Below, piece after piece: positions 46,176 to 57,131 of a stretch of DNA of 64,000 bases; the stretch's first letter is position 1; each line of letters begins with the position of its first letter. This DNA comes from Acholoe squamosa (Eukaryota; Annelida; Polychaeta; Phyllodocida; Polynoidae). The translations under genes were made by a program, and so were the position numbers. The DNA lies in the NCBI GenBank assembly GCA_949317995.1, contig OX439045.1, forward strand, positions 43,047,693 to 43,111,692, in the 5' to 3' direction. The notes under the pieces are model-generated. The model made no database searches. It saw only the letters and a list, made by a program, of their open reading frames with translations, and had not been told where the DNA came from.

Positions 46176-49100
46176 TGGACTAGACAGGAGTGTGGCTAAA
46201 AGACATACAGGAGGGTAAGGCTTTGGTATAACCATTGTAGGGTCATGTAATGCCTCATGTTCATTCTGATTTATTGTGATGCATTAACGGAATGCTAGCG
46301 AATAAGACAAAACTGCAGTCGTGTGTCATGCTAAGCCTTTAGGCGTGTGTATAGCCTATTGTGTCAGCATGGTGATTGAATATACCCCTTACGAGGTACT
46401 CTCTAGAGGAGCAGTCATGCACACTAAAATACACTGATTTCCTAAAAGGGTTAATGTGTGGCATGTACCTGAGGAGGCTTTGCGTTAAGAAGGCGGACTG
46501 AATAATGTCCTTCTTAGAGTATACATATGGCCTCGAAGTCACGGGGAAAAACAAGGGTAGGCAATGGTAGGGGGCATGGGGTAAGTGAGTGAGGGAGAAT
46601 TTGAGAGGGAGAGATGTGGGATGGAAAAGGGGAAAGAGCAAGACGAGATGAAAGACCGATAGCGAGGCAAAACAGAATTGGGAAAAGAGAGCAGGAGAAG
46701 AGCAGTTGCAAGGAAAATGCACTCTACACCACACTTAAGAGTATGGTATAAGGCAACATAATAGCAGAAAGCTGAAAGGGAGAGGATCTTTTCTTAGGAT
46801 TTGAACCCTTGGTCATACCACACGCTTGGAAGCTGAGAGAGATATGTACTGGGGCTAAATGTGGCATAATGAAATGCTAATGTGTGCTTCATGGGAGAAT
46901 TGGATTAAAATTGAGGAGAAATAAATTGCAGTAGCTTATAGCCAGCCATACTGCATGCCATCAACGGGGGGGGGCATATCATATGGATTACACGATTCTT
47001 TAATAAAGGGATGGTGTAGTTAGGTGTGCAATAAGGAGGACCCAGGGGAGTCGCCCTAAGTAGTTACTTATATAGCTACAAGCTGAAGGAAGCTGTCCAG
47101 TAATGGGCGATGTGATAGTGGGAGGCAAGTGTCTTTAAGAGAAGCGTGTTCTTTGTGGCTTCCTATCTTTGAAGCCATTGCACGCATGGCTTCCGACGAT
47201 CCGCCCACTATACTGGCGCCATCACCGATTGTGTTAGACACTAAAAACGTGCATCTCTTCAACAGCCTTCTCTCATAAAACGCAGGAAATAAGAAAATTA
47301 AAAGTCAGACAAGAACGACAAAAAGTGAGCAAAGGATCGGTTCCTGATGTCATCAAAAGATTAAAGGGAAGATACAGCAAAAAACAGAACAGTCAGGATT
47401 CTCCTATTTGAGCATAAAAAGGTAGAATAGAACTGGGAGAGCCATCGACATGGCGAACAGGCCGGTGTGCGACACATTGAATTGACTCTAGTGGCAGAGA
47501 AGCCATGTCTCACTCAGCCATCTTTGTGTCTTCTCTCCTCAGATAAAATAGGACAGTAAAAACGGATGAAGTTTCCATTAGCCCTTAGAAGATTACATGG
47601 TGTTTAAATGTATTGTATTCTTTTTTTACTGCTGTCCTGATGGAGGACTCGCCACTGCTGCATTTATGCATCATACCAAACATATTAGGTTGATACACTC
47701 CTGAAAATAACCATAATGTTCTTTTACTGGGCATTAACACTACAAATGGTGAGTCATACAAAAGAAATGAACTGATGCACATAGGCCAGGATGAACCATG
47801 CAACTCTTAAGGGCTTTAAGAAAACCCAACACCACAATGGCAGGTCGCAGCAGTACAGACCCATACATAACAATGGACTTTTAAAGTGGCCCAAATCAGC
47901 AAATCGATGAGTGCGGGTTGTTTATGGCGCCTTGCTGCATGTCTAAATAATGGTTTAGTGCATGTAGATGAGGACGGATTGGCTCCTTGTGTAGATCCTA
48001 TAATGTATACCTCAACACAGATTAGGTTTATATCTACTTTCACATTAGACTAACTAAAAACCACATACCAGCAGGGAGGAGAAGCCATTGGTAGCATCAA
48101 TGTGGTAGGACCATGGCCCCATCCTCCACACTACCTTTTTAACCCTTTGAAATGTGCATTGATTCACAAAGCCCTGTCTTATAGTATTATGTCAATGCAG
48201 TGGTTGAGTTAGCAAATTTAAATCTGCATTTATGCCAACCTTGATACACTCTCGGGTGGTTGGCATGATGCATAAATGCATAACCCCATAGCATGGAAGA
48301 AACATCACTATAGCCTTAGAGCTGGGATTAATGTTATTCCCCTAGATGTTATTATAAAGATTCCTAAGTGTATAGCACCCCACCCTAGGCCTGTGATAGC
48401 GTCAATCCTTCTGTTATCGTTCACCCTGAGGGCTAAAATGTGACGTTAAGATACAGCTGATGTAGAAACTCTCCAAGCACATAATGGTAGCCCTCAGGTT
48501 GAAGGGGAGCGCCCTGATATTAGTTACAGAGCCCAAGAAGGGTGCTGCTGCATATCACCATAATTATGGTTCATCCATTTTGAGGAGGTAGTCCTTTTTA
48601 CATAAGGACTTGATAGCTGCAAGCCACAGTCTGCTATGGAGCTTGAGCTGCCAGATTACATGAGTATCAATCTCTGTGTTCAGGGATCAATTGATACACT
48701 GGAAATTAATGAGATACTGAATGAGAATAACATAGCTCCTTGGTATATAATTTGATGGGTATTTCAGGGGCCACAAGAAACCCCATGGCAACAATTAATA
48801 TGAGCACAAGAGTATTGAAATCTCACTGATTAACGCTATATCGGGAACGGAGCGGGTTCTTGGAACACCTGATGCAGTGTTGGAGTATGTTACGCCATCT
48901 TGATTACCTTAATCTCCCAAGATCAGTGGCAAGATGACCACACACGGCCAAACATTTGAAATTACTATACAGGGATCCGTTAATTGACCACAGATTAGTG
49001 GATAGGCTATGTGAGGCAGATCAGGTATGTTGAGTTTATCGTCACTTGAACCAGGTCTCTCATTAGAGACGGATGTCTCGATGAAAGCACGCTGGGCTTA

Positions 49101-49547
49101 TCAAGATGTCGGGGTGCGGGCATGCTGGCAGGACCAGATGCCGATGCCCCCGGCAGGGGGCTGGGGACACCCGGCCACGCAACGCCCGAGCAACACATGA
49201 GGGGGACACAACACGACCTGCCACCTGCAGCGCATGACATATGTCGGATTCTTAAGACAGATAGCATCACAGTGTCCCACTTAGGACATCTGGTGACAAG
49301 TGAATGCGTCCCCATGCGATGAGGTAAGTACAGGTGTCTATTAATTCACAAACCACGTGGGGGACGCTCACACCAACCTGTCAATCACAGAAGGGCCTAC
49401 CGTTTGACCACGCCCTAATTGAGTCTCATCAGCGTTATAATTGACTGAATCCACTCCATCCCATGCCTGAGGGCTTGACCCCAGGGGGCTACTGAAGTAG
49501 TAACAGGTGTCTGTTGTCAACACACTGCTGAGCAGCTTGAGACAGAC
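46176..49547. other. Unannotated sequence
   Basis: No gene is supported. A purine-rich tract lies at about 46540-46700. GCATCATGCCAACC-type repeat copies lie near 47650 and 48220-48290. A GC-rich plus-strand frame at 49122-49322 is followed by GAGGTAAGTA, a good splice-donor match, but no protein family is recognised. Confidence 0.35.
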
Positions 49548-50338
49548 ATGGAGATGCCTGACCTGAGACCAGTATCACCTTCCACACCACCTAGAGGTGA
49601 CATTCTAAATGAAACCATACAATTAGCACAGGTGGAGGGATGCGCCCCAGAGGATGCCCCAAACACTGTCAGAGACCTGTTCTCAACAGGTGATACACAT
49701 TATGACAATGGGTCTACTCAAGATGGGCATCTAGGAGTGAACCAGTGAGCCGCTACTCGCCGTCACCAGACCCACCTTTCATTACACAGTACTTACCCAC
49801 CAGACCTGCTGTAAATGGGCCCATAGTGCACACAACTGACCCTTCAACCTCAAGTGTGGTGAATGAGAGCAGCACATCAGGAATAATTTATCACCCTACA
49901 CCAATTGTGCACAAGCCCCCACAGCAGAGTGCTCCTTCAGCACCAATGAAGAGGAAGGCAGACCAACCCACTCATACAGCCAAAAGACTGAAACCTAGAT
50001 GGCTGATACCGGTAACGGTACAGAATGGGCCGTCACATCGTGATGCTCTATATGACAACTACACATTCACCAGCACAACCTCAGACCCTAGAGCGGTGCA
50101 TTCTCAAGACAGAGACAACCAGCCTAGGCATAGAAGGGGTAGGGGTGAACTGCCACTAGCCATACCTTCGTATGCCGCCCAGCCTGACTATGCCCTAGTG
50201 GACAGTGACAGTTACAGGTCAGCAGAGGACCGCGAGGGGGAGCAGGTGTTCCAGAATGCTCAACAGGCTCCGAGGCAAGCAGCTCACACCATGATCACTA
50301 TATTGGCTTGTGCCAATATAGGGATCATAGTGCTATGA
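49548..50338 (+). pseudogene. DIRS gag-like region
   Basis: The first frame runs from the ATG at 49548 to 49748. It is acidic and Pro-rich (MEMPDLRPVSPSTPPRGD). The adjoining frame (49745-50338, about 197 codons) is rich in Pro, Ser and Thr, with a basic patch MKRKADQPTHTAKRLKPRW. It then carries a Tyr/Asp-containing segment (YALVDSDSYRSAEDREGE) of the kind that precedes RT in DIRS gag proteins. A single frameshift at about 49745 appears to split one original ORF. A perfect 10-bp hairpin (CTATATTGGC / GCCAATATAG) lies at 50298-50321. Function as a capsid-like protein is by position only. Confidence 0.55.
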
Positions 50339-50450
50339 GTCAAAGCACAGTGATTTACTCTTAGGAATCCGCCAGTTTAGGAAGGTACCCTGACAACCAT
50401 ATATCCGAGTCAGACAGATCCAAGCACAACATGGACAGCGCCAACCAGAG

Positions 50451-51491
50451 GTGATGATACCAAACCAGTATGACCACCCAGCACTCAGAGGACTGCAGAA
50501 CAATCAACAGCAGATGAACCCATTACCTGTATATGGGCCACAGCCATTTGACTGCCCGCTAGCTGCAGGACAGCTTCCCTTCACAGAGCAAAAAGATGCT
50601 GAGACCATTAACTCACCAGGGAAAGTGAAAACCTTAACGGACGCCATATATATGAACCCCTCCACTAAGGATCAGCTGAAAAACCTCTACAAGACCTACC
50701 CTAGACCCTCTAACCTGGAGGTCTTACACAAAACGAGGCTTAACCAGGACCTCTCTTGGCAGCTGGTAAAAAGAAATAGGGAAGCAGTGATATAGAGAGA
50801 TGACACCTTCAGATCATTACAGTGGTGCCTCCGATTAGACATCACATCAGCCTACTTCACCCTTCCCATAAAAGAAAGAGACAGAGACTTCTTACAATTT
50901 CAGTTTCATGGTGAATGCTACAGGTACACATGTCTGCCAAATGGTTATTCACCAGGGCCAAGGTTCTTCACACATATCATGAAGGCGCTGCTGTCAAACT
51001 TGAGGGTGCACTATGGAGTGCATCTTGTGTTTGACAACACACTAATAATCTTTGGAAAGACTCCAGAGTCTGTGGCACAGTCTGTAAAACACAGCCTCAG
51101 GACTCTACAGGAAGCTGGCTTCACAATCAATTTTAAGAAATCAGTCTTGACCCTGATGGTTTTGGCACATGACCTTCTGAAGGTCAGGAAATTGTCAGTC
51201 AGACAGTTTGCAGGTATCATAGGGAAACTGGCATCTACTGAACCCAGCAATTACAGGGCCAAGGTCCATATTAAACTGTTTCAAAGAGTTAAATACCGGG
51301 CGCTTGCCAAGTCAATGGGTAACTATGATGCAACAATGTACTTGAATGACATGGTACATGATTGTATCAAACAGTGGCTGTCACACCTCCCTATCACATT
51401 TGCACTATATGCAGAAATCCACTCACAAGTGCCAATCTACACAGATTTATCCAAAACGCGATGGGGTTGCTATTGGCAACAGGGATTTTGA
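50451..51491 (+). pseudogene. DIRS reverse transcriptase with internal stop
   Basis: One frame runs from 50451 to 51491, interrupted only by TAG at 50793-50795. The N-terminal part (PLAAGQLPFTEQKDAETI) is gag/linker. After the stop come RT motifs RLDITSAYFTLPI (first catalytic Asp region) and YTCLPNGYSPGPRFFT, the LPNG-S-PR-FT box typical of DIRS RT. The active-site box that should read YxDD is VFDNT, so the second catalytic Asp is replaced. The block after KKSVLT that normally carries the LGF motif is missing and the sequence jumps to a helical segment (RQFAGIIGKLAS). A RNase H start, PIYTDLSKTRWGCYW, closes the frame. The enzyme cannot be active. Confidence 0.8.
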
Positions 51492-52246
51492 GTATGGTGA
51501 GAAACGGCTAATGTCCAAGAGCTGCATATAAATATTATGGAATTGAAGGCAGTTCTCATGGCATTGAAAAAGCTCCAACATCGAGTGAAAAACCAGTGTA
51601 TACATCTGTTCATTGATAACACAACAGCCCTAAGTTGTATAAAAAAGGTGGTTCTTTGGATGACATCACACAGAGCATATACTTTTATGTATGGAAACAT
51701 AGAATCACCTTCAAGCTATCCTACTGCCCTACAAAACTTTATGTAGACGCAGATAGGGCATCAAGGGCGTTTGCATTATCAGCAGAGTGGTCAATATCCC
51801 CTATAACACAAAGTTACATTTTCTTGGCCTTTCACAAACCCTGGGTGGATTTGTTTGCATCATACCAGAATGCACTCTGCCCAAAATACATGTTGCTACA
51901 TTATGATGGCAATGCTATGGCAACTGATGCATTCACATGCACATGGAATAACAAATCACTTGTCGGCAGGGTACTGAGGAAGATCAAACAAGACAGGACA
52001 ACAGGCTTGCTAATGGTACCCAACTGGCCAACCCAACCGTGGTTTGCCAGCCTGACCAAGCTCAAGAGGTATGACAAACACTTAACCATCCCCATCACGC
52101 CTACGACCCTGTTATGGCCAGGGGACCCCAACAAGAAGTTCCCATTAGCAGGCAGATCACAGCTACTGATTGGCCCACCCTCATGCTCAAAAGCACTCAT
52201 TTCCCACCACTTGTCACCTGCAAAATTAAAACTCGAATTATGTTAA
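51492..52246 (+). pseudogene. DIRS RNase H and conserved C-terminal block
   Basis: ELKAVLMALKKLQ and LFIDNTTALSCIKK are the second half of the RNase H fold (Glu and Asp motifs). They lie in the RT frame after two TGA codons. A frameshift near 51650 moves the reading to the frame of 51635-52246, which contains LSYCPTKLYVDADRASR, then KPWVDLFASYQNALCPKY, DAFTCTW, LVGRVLRKIKQD and VPNWPTQPWF. The series WVDLFAS, DAF-W, RVL-KI and WPTQPWF is characteristic of DIRS-type polyproteins. The next ORF, a tyrosine recombinase in complete elements, is absent. Confidence 0.8.
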
Positions 52247-52305
52247 AGTATGACGATAAGCTCAACGAACCTGACCTGCCTCACATAGCCAATCTGCTTC
52301 GGTGA

Positions 52306-53831
52306 TCAATGGGATACCCTGACAGTAATTACAGTTATTTTACATTTCATTAAAATAACTTATAAATTAAGAAATTCGCTATTCTCCTCGAGGTACACAA
52401 ACACAGGCCGAAACTGCAGACTATTCTGGCATGTTACGTCCTGAATATCCATCTTTAAGGGAGATTGAGGAGAGGGGGAGAAGGATCAAGATAGATATGA
52501 CCGCCGCCAGGTGGCCATGCGTCTATGTACAGCGGCACCACGAGCAGTAAGAGGTGGGCGATAATGGGGAACAAGCACAGCCCTACATCACCCGGAAGTG
52601 CCCCCAGCTGGCTTCCGGGACCAGCATGCACTGCCACTAGCGGTTGCTAAGGAGAAGCAGGTATTTGTAGTAGACAAGGTGTGGTTTTTACTTTATCTCT
52701 TCTTTAATAAGCCCCATGCATTCTGTCTGAGCCCTATAGGAAAGTTCTAAACACCCCCTTTCACCATACTCCCTGGCCCTTCTGGTATGGGTTTGTGGAA
52801 CATCTGCAGCCTGCGTGGTGCTTAAATCCACCAAACACATTTGCCTACATGATATAGGAAGGCAGCCATGCTGACCTCAGCAATGTTAGTAAAAGCCTAT
52901 CCTGAAAAAAGAAGTATGGTGCATCAATACAAATCAGGGGAAATACATAAGCAAATGTCCACGACCATGGAATATTTTTGCATTGTATTTACCGATAAGG
53001 TGTTGTTGAATTTGGACAGGCCTCACCGAGGTGAATGCGATGCAAAAATGTTCCATGGGAGTGGACATTAGCATTTATGTCATGGCCTATGGGGTAATTT
53101 GCTTTTAGATAAAGAAAACCAGCTCAGCTCCATTCAAAATCCAAGATGACAGACCCCATTGAATACAAGCATATTCTATTCCATGCCTCCCATGGAATAC
53201 GGCTGTTGTAGTACTAATCTATAGTAATGATTGTATCTGCCATGACATAAAAACTTGTACTTCATTGATCTACAATAAGCACAATGATCATGTACAAGAC
53301 ATTGAGGCCCACATCCTCCTTAAAGGGTTACGCATGATGGACCATGTAAAGTTCCCTTATCTTGCTGAGGGGTTGGTGTGAGGGCTGCTGACGTAGTAAA
53401 CCAGGACAGGGTGCGGTTCTTACAAGAGGTGATAACAGATATAGGCCACGGTGATGTGTTTTGTGCTGTAAGTAAGGAACAAGGCAGTTACCCCAGGATG
53501 GTATCCCCATGTACCGGGGGGAGTGGAGTAGAACCTTTTGTAAGGTGGTAGTTTGATATTCTGGCACTTCTCTCATATGATATGACACAAGTTAGAATGG
53601 GTTTCATTTAAATTTCTCATTTCAATTCCAATTTCAATGAAACAAATAAAAACTATAAAATTCTGAATGCTATTTATGTACAATAATTAGTTCTCCTACC
53701 TACCGATACTATTCGAGAGCTTCAAAAGAATAGGATATCATCAAAGTCTATTACAAAAACAGTGATAAACAACGCGTTTTTATCCAAGAGGAACAATACT
53801 GCAATGGAATATTCTTCGGGGAAAAAACTAC
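52306..53831. other. Unannotated sequence
   Basis: No supportable gene or element lies between the DIRS remnant and the Ty3/gypsy LTR. Short frames show no protein character. Confidence 0.4.
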
Positions 53832-53979
53832 TGTACAGGTACACTTTACTAAACCATAGGAGTTGGGTACCGTCTGACGTGGCGGGTGAGTCGAGTCGTC
53901 GGACGTTCCTCAGGTTCCGGATAGGTGGCAGCACCGATCCGGGTCTGTGGGGACATCTGACGACGAACACCTGGGTCCG

Positions 53980-53987
53980 TATATAAA
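53980..53987 (+). promoter_or_regulatory. LTR TATA box
   Basis: TATATAAA within the LTR, about 230 bp before the PBS. Transcription would be expected to begin near 54010, which places the R region between there and the AATAAA. Confidence 0.7.
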
Positions 53988-54105
53988 GCCCAGGGCTCAG
54001 CCGCTGCGTCAGAGGCCCTTCTGGCCTCCACACTATGTAAACCACTGTCTTTTAATATTAGCTGCCTCTTTGATATCATTCGGCAGCCGTGAGTGTGCAT
54101 TAAGT

Positions 54106-54111
54106 AATAAA
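54106..54111 (+). terminator. LTR polyadenylation signal
   Basis: AATAAA, 119 bp after the TATA box and 97 bp before the LTR end, as in a compact R-U5 arrangement. It would act from the 3' LTR copy of a transcript. Confidence 0.6.
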
Positions 54112-54209
54112 CCTAACCGTTGGCATACACTTGGAATACTGTCTTACTCTTTCTTTCCGAATCGTAAGACCCGAACCCCCCAGGTCCGTAAGGCCACAAA
54201 CCCTTACAC

Positions 54210-54222
54210 TGGTGCCGTGACC
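54210..54222 (+). promoter_or_regulatory. Primer-binding site
   Basis: TGGTGCCGTGACC starts one base after the LTR. The first 12 bases are complementary to a tRNA 3' end reading GTCACGGCACCA, as in animal tRNA-His (acceptor GCCGTGA). The tRNA identity is from recall. Confidence 0.7.
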
Positions 54223-54233
54223 AGTTAATTCTG

Positions 54234-57131
54234 GTGTATAGCCCGGACGTTATAACGTCCGAACGGCTAGTACATGGGTTAGACACCCTTAGGGAAGCTA
54301 ACCCAGCAGGGCAATCACTTGCCCAAGAGAATGGAAATGGATCGCTAATGCTCCAAGCCCATTCGGACTCACAAGATGCAGAATCAGCATCTTGGAGAGA
54401 TCCCGGACCCCACTATAATGATAGTGAAGAGAATCTGCCAGACTCTGTACGACGCGAACAGTCCATACAGAGACATAGTAACTTAATAGGCCAGCATTCA
54501 ATTGTTGACGAATTATGTGATTCGATGTTCGAAGTCGGTGGTAGTACTAACCCAGAACATCCGGCACCAATGCGAAAAAGGGTAACATTCGGAGAACTAC
54601 CTTATAGGTTACCCAGGCCCGAATTACCAATATTAGATTATAGCGCTATAGATGGCGACTTAACCTATGCGGTACCGGAAGGTGAAGAATTAAAACGACC
54701 GGATGTCCTGTTGTTGAATGAAACTTATGTAACTTTGAACGAGAATTTAAATACCTTGGTCAAAGCTAAGGATGAAGTATTGCATGAAAAACTTCAAATG
54801 GAAGAGGACCTAACTGGCATGCGAAAGGAATTCGAAGCCAGAAGGAGCGAGTACATGAAAGAACTCGAGAGTGAAGAACTAAAACTTCAATCTATGAGAG
54901 ATTCATTCAATAAAGAATATGATAATAGGCACATTCGTATCCAAACATACATAGATACGAACGACCAACTAAACCTTGATAAGACAAAATTCGAATCCGA
55001 AATTCGCCATTATCAGGAGGAGTTGGATAAATTGAAACTTCAGTGCAGTAAACAAGCTGAAGATAATGAGACCATCCGGGTAGGCATCATAGCTTACAAC
55101 AAACAACTGGAGGAGGATAGACAGAAACTCACGAATGAGCTTCAGGAATTGCAGGCCACTGCAATAACTCTAGATAAATATGTAGAAGCAGCCCAGTTAA
55201 CTATAGGTAATATAGACCCAGCTATGGTATCTACAATGTTGGGAAAGACATCTAAAGATGCAACCCCAATTAGATACAGCCCATTCGTTGATGATGGGGC
55301 TGACAAGAATGTGGTATCCGGAATCTATAAGAAACCGGATAATGCTGCAGTAAATGGAACCGCATCTAAACCAGTAGTTCCAATGCTGGATACGATAGGA
55401 CCAGCACCACCCATACCAGATTTGAGTCACAAAATCAAAGCGACTCACGATGGTGCTACAGGGAATAATAATAATTCACCCGTGGCACAACCAAGAGCAC
55501 CCGGACCAATGAGACATATGTTGACACCACCTTCATATTTCCCCCAACCCGGCCACAGTACACCAGCAGTACCAAGATTACCGAATCCACCCCCAGGTTC
55601 TGGTAATGGTCCTACTGATGGACGTTTTCCGAGACCAAATCCGCCACAAAACAATATCAACGGCGGTACGTACCAACCGAGAACATCTTCCTATGGATAT
55701 AGAAATAATTATAATCCATCGGGAAGTGGCAATTATCAGAATGGTAATAGCTATAACCAGGGAGGGAATCAAAATGATTCTTACCCTAGATATGCTTCTT
55801 CTGGAAACACCGGTCACAATAGTGGATACCCTGGTGGTTCATCTGGAGGCTATAATAATAATGGTCCACCAGGAGGAAACCCTCCAGGCGGCCCAGGAGG
55901 ATCCGGATTCGGAGGATCAGGATCAGGAGGAGATGGCAGGAAACCTAACAGGAGAACTTCTATGCCTGCAGGGATGCAAACCATCTTTGATAGAAGCCAA
56001 TGTATACAAAACCTTGGCATTGACTGCTACCGAAAGGGAGCAGACGGCATGGAAGTCATGAACTGGAGCATGCGAGAAGCAGATAGACTACGCGGATGTA
56101 ATAATCCGGCACGTAGGCAGGCACGGATACCCCCTCCATATGATTCTAATGATCCATGGAAGGACAGGTATCAAGCTTTTGTTGACGAAGTCAATTGTAG
56201 TGGCTGGACAAAAGAAGAAGCTCTGCCATATTTGATTTGTTGGTTAAATAAAGGCGGAAAAGTAGCTCTCAACCAATGGAGAGCAGCTTACGGAATATAT
56301 GGTACCTATGATCAATTGGTCGAATGTGCCGCATACCTTTTCGGATCAATCGTTAGAGAAGATCCGTGGGTAAGCTTTAAGAAGAGGACACAAAAACCTA
56401 AAGAATCACACAAAGTCTTTGGTTTGGAGCTACAGGACTTGCTTTCGAAAGCACGTCCAAATTGGGCTCATGATGATGATTGTTATCTACAAGAATTGTT
56501 TATACAATTCTACAGTGGATTGCGTGATCCGGATCACAAGCAAGTGGTCTGGGACTCTTGGAAAGATGACACTTCCTTCAGTGATCTGTTCATAGCAATC
56601 GATGGACATGACATGAAGAAACGTCTGGTAGGTCTCGGACCTAATCCAATAAGAGCAGCTCCATTCCAATACGGAGGTACACCTGCTCCGGTATACGATA
56701 CTTCCCAATTAGCTCCGGTTGAATCGAATGAAGTTGATGAGAATGATGAATATGTCTCCGATGAAAACGGAGATTATATTGGTTCAGTGCATGTAGCTGG
56801 AAAATATTACCGACAAAAGCGGTATAGGAAAGTACATTCGAGAGGGAGAGGAGGATCAGTTGCTGGTAAAACAGCTTCCGGATCAACTCAACCTGGCAGT
56901 GTAGCCTCTACGGCGAACCCAACTGTAGCAGCCACTGTTGCTCCGACTAACATGATGGAAACATTATTAGCCGGATTAACAGAAGCTCTAAAGAGACCGA
57001 GAGTTGACAAATCTCAGAGGAGATGTTTCAGATGCCAGAAACTGGGGCATTATGCTCCAGAATGTATGGCTGAAAAACCTGTCCCTCGTAGACAGGAGAG
57101 TGTCTCTGGAGTAAGTACAGAGGAAAACTAA
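54234..57131 (+). CDS. gag: Gag polyprotein with coiled coil and CCHC knuckle
   Basis: The open frame spans 965 codons if the GTG at 54234 is used. The first in-frame ATG is at 54348, giving 927 residues, and the frame is open back to a TAA at 54189. Numbered from 54234, residues about 165-335 are rich in Glu, Lys, Leu and Gln with heptad character and form a long coiled coil. Residues about 400-600 are a Pro/Gly/Asn/Ser-rich linker (SGGYNNNGPPGGNPPGGPG). Residues about 620-800 look like a retrotransposon capsid domain (WKDRYQAFVDEVNCSGWTKE, then VSFKKRTQKPKESHKVFGLE). A C-terminal basic region ends in one nucleocapsid zinc knuckle CFRCQKLGHYAPEC (931-944). The protein should assemble the particle and bind genomic RNA. 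It is much larger than typical gypsy Gag because of the coiled-coil and linker regions. The frame is intact. Confidence 0.88.
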   Translation: MYSPDVITSERLVHGLDTLREANPAGQSLAQENGNGSLMLQAHSDSQDAESASWRDPGPHYNDSEENLPDSVRREQSIQRHSNLIGQHSIVDELCDSMFEVGGSTNPEHPAPMRKRVTFGELPYRLPRPELPILDYSAIDGDLTYAVPEGEELKRPDVLLLNETYVTLNENLNTLVKAKDEVLHEKLQMEEDLTGMRKEFEARRSEYMKELESEELKLQSMRDSFNKEYDNRHIRIQTYIDTNDQLNLDKTKFESEIRHYQEELDKLKLQCSKQAEDNETIRVGIIAYNKQLEEDRQKLTNELQELQATAITLDKYVEAAQLTIGNIDPAMVSTMLGKTSKDATPIRYSPFVDDGADKNVVSGIYKKPDNAAVNGTASKPVVPMLDTIGPAPPIPDLSHKIKATHDGATGNNNNSPVAQPRAPGPMRHMLTPPSYFPQPGHSTPAVPRLPNPPPGSGNGPTDGRFPRPNPPQNNINGGTYQPRTSSYGYRNNYNPSGSGNYQNGNSYNQGGNQNDSYPRYASSGNTGHNSGYPGGSSGGYNNNGPPGGNPPGGPGGSGFGGSGSGGDGRKPNRRTSMPAGMQTIFDRSQCIQNLGIDCYRKGADGMEVMNWSMREADRLRGCNNPARRQARIPPPYDSNDPWKDRYQAFVDEVNCSGWTKEEALPYLICWLNKGGKVALNQWRAAYGIYGTYDQLVECAAYLFGSIVREDPWVSFKKRTQKPKESHKVFGLELQDLLSKARPNWAHDDDCYLQELFIQFYSGLRDPDHKQVVWDSWKDDTSFSDLFIAIDGHDMKKRLVGLGPNPIRAAPFQYGGTPAPVYDTSQLAPVESNEVDENDEYVSDENGDYIGSVHVAGKYYRQKRYRKVHSRGRGGSVAGKTASGSTQPGSVASTANPTVAATVAPTNMMETLLAGLTEALKRPRVDKSQRRCFRCQKLGHYAPECMAEKPVPRRQESVSGVSTEEN
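57092..57131 (+). promoter_or_regulatory. Gag-pol overlap, candidate -1 frameshift site
   Basis: The pol frame is -1 relative to gag and opens just after a TAG at 57089, overlapping the last 40 nt of gag. The gag end reads G GAA AAC TAA, so a slip on the A-run directly before the stop would enter pol. Downstream, GGAGGGGTCTCC could form a small hairpin and further G/C blocks follow. GGAAAAC is not an ideal X XXY YYZ heptamer, so the exact slip site is inference. The overlap and phase are seen directly. Confidence 0.5.

Larger units (their letters stand above)
49548..52305 (+). mobile_element. Decayed DIRS-like retrotransposon
   Basis: In order, the plus strand carries a Pro/Ser/Thr-rich gag-like region, a reverse transcriptase, an RNase H and the C-terminal block that in DIRS-group elements follows RNase H. 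The reading frame is broken by a frameshift near 49745, a stop at 50338, a TAG at 50793, TGAs at 51489 and 51498, and a frameshift near 51650. No tyrosine recombinase, methyltransferase or inverted terminal repeats were found, so the 3' part is missing or unrecognisable. This is a dead copy. Confidence 0.8.
53832..54208 (+). repeat. 5' LTR of the Ty3/gypsy element
   Basis: The proposed LTR begins TGTACAGGTAC and ends CCCTTACA one base before the PBS, giving TG...CA ends and a TGTA/TACA inverted repeat. It holds a TATA box and a poly(A) signal in the order expected for U3-R-U5. The left boundary is an inference because the 3' LTR is not available for alignment; the right boundary is firm. Confidence 0.65.

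Noticed and set aside
49122..49322. 66-codon frame followed by a good splice donor (GAGGTAAGTA)
   Set aside because: The frame ends in its own stop before the donor, and no family or partner exon is seen; mentioned only as context upstream of the DIRS remnant.
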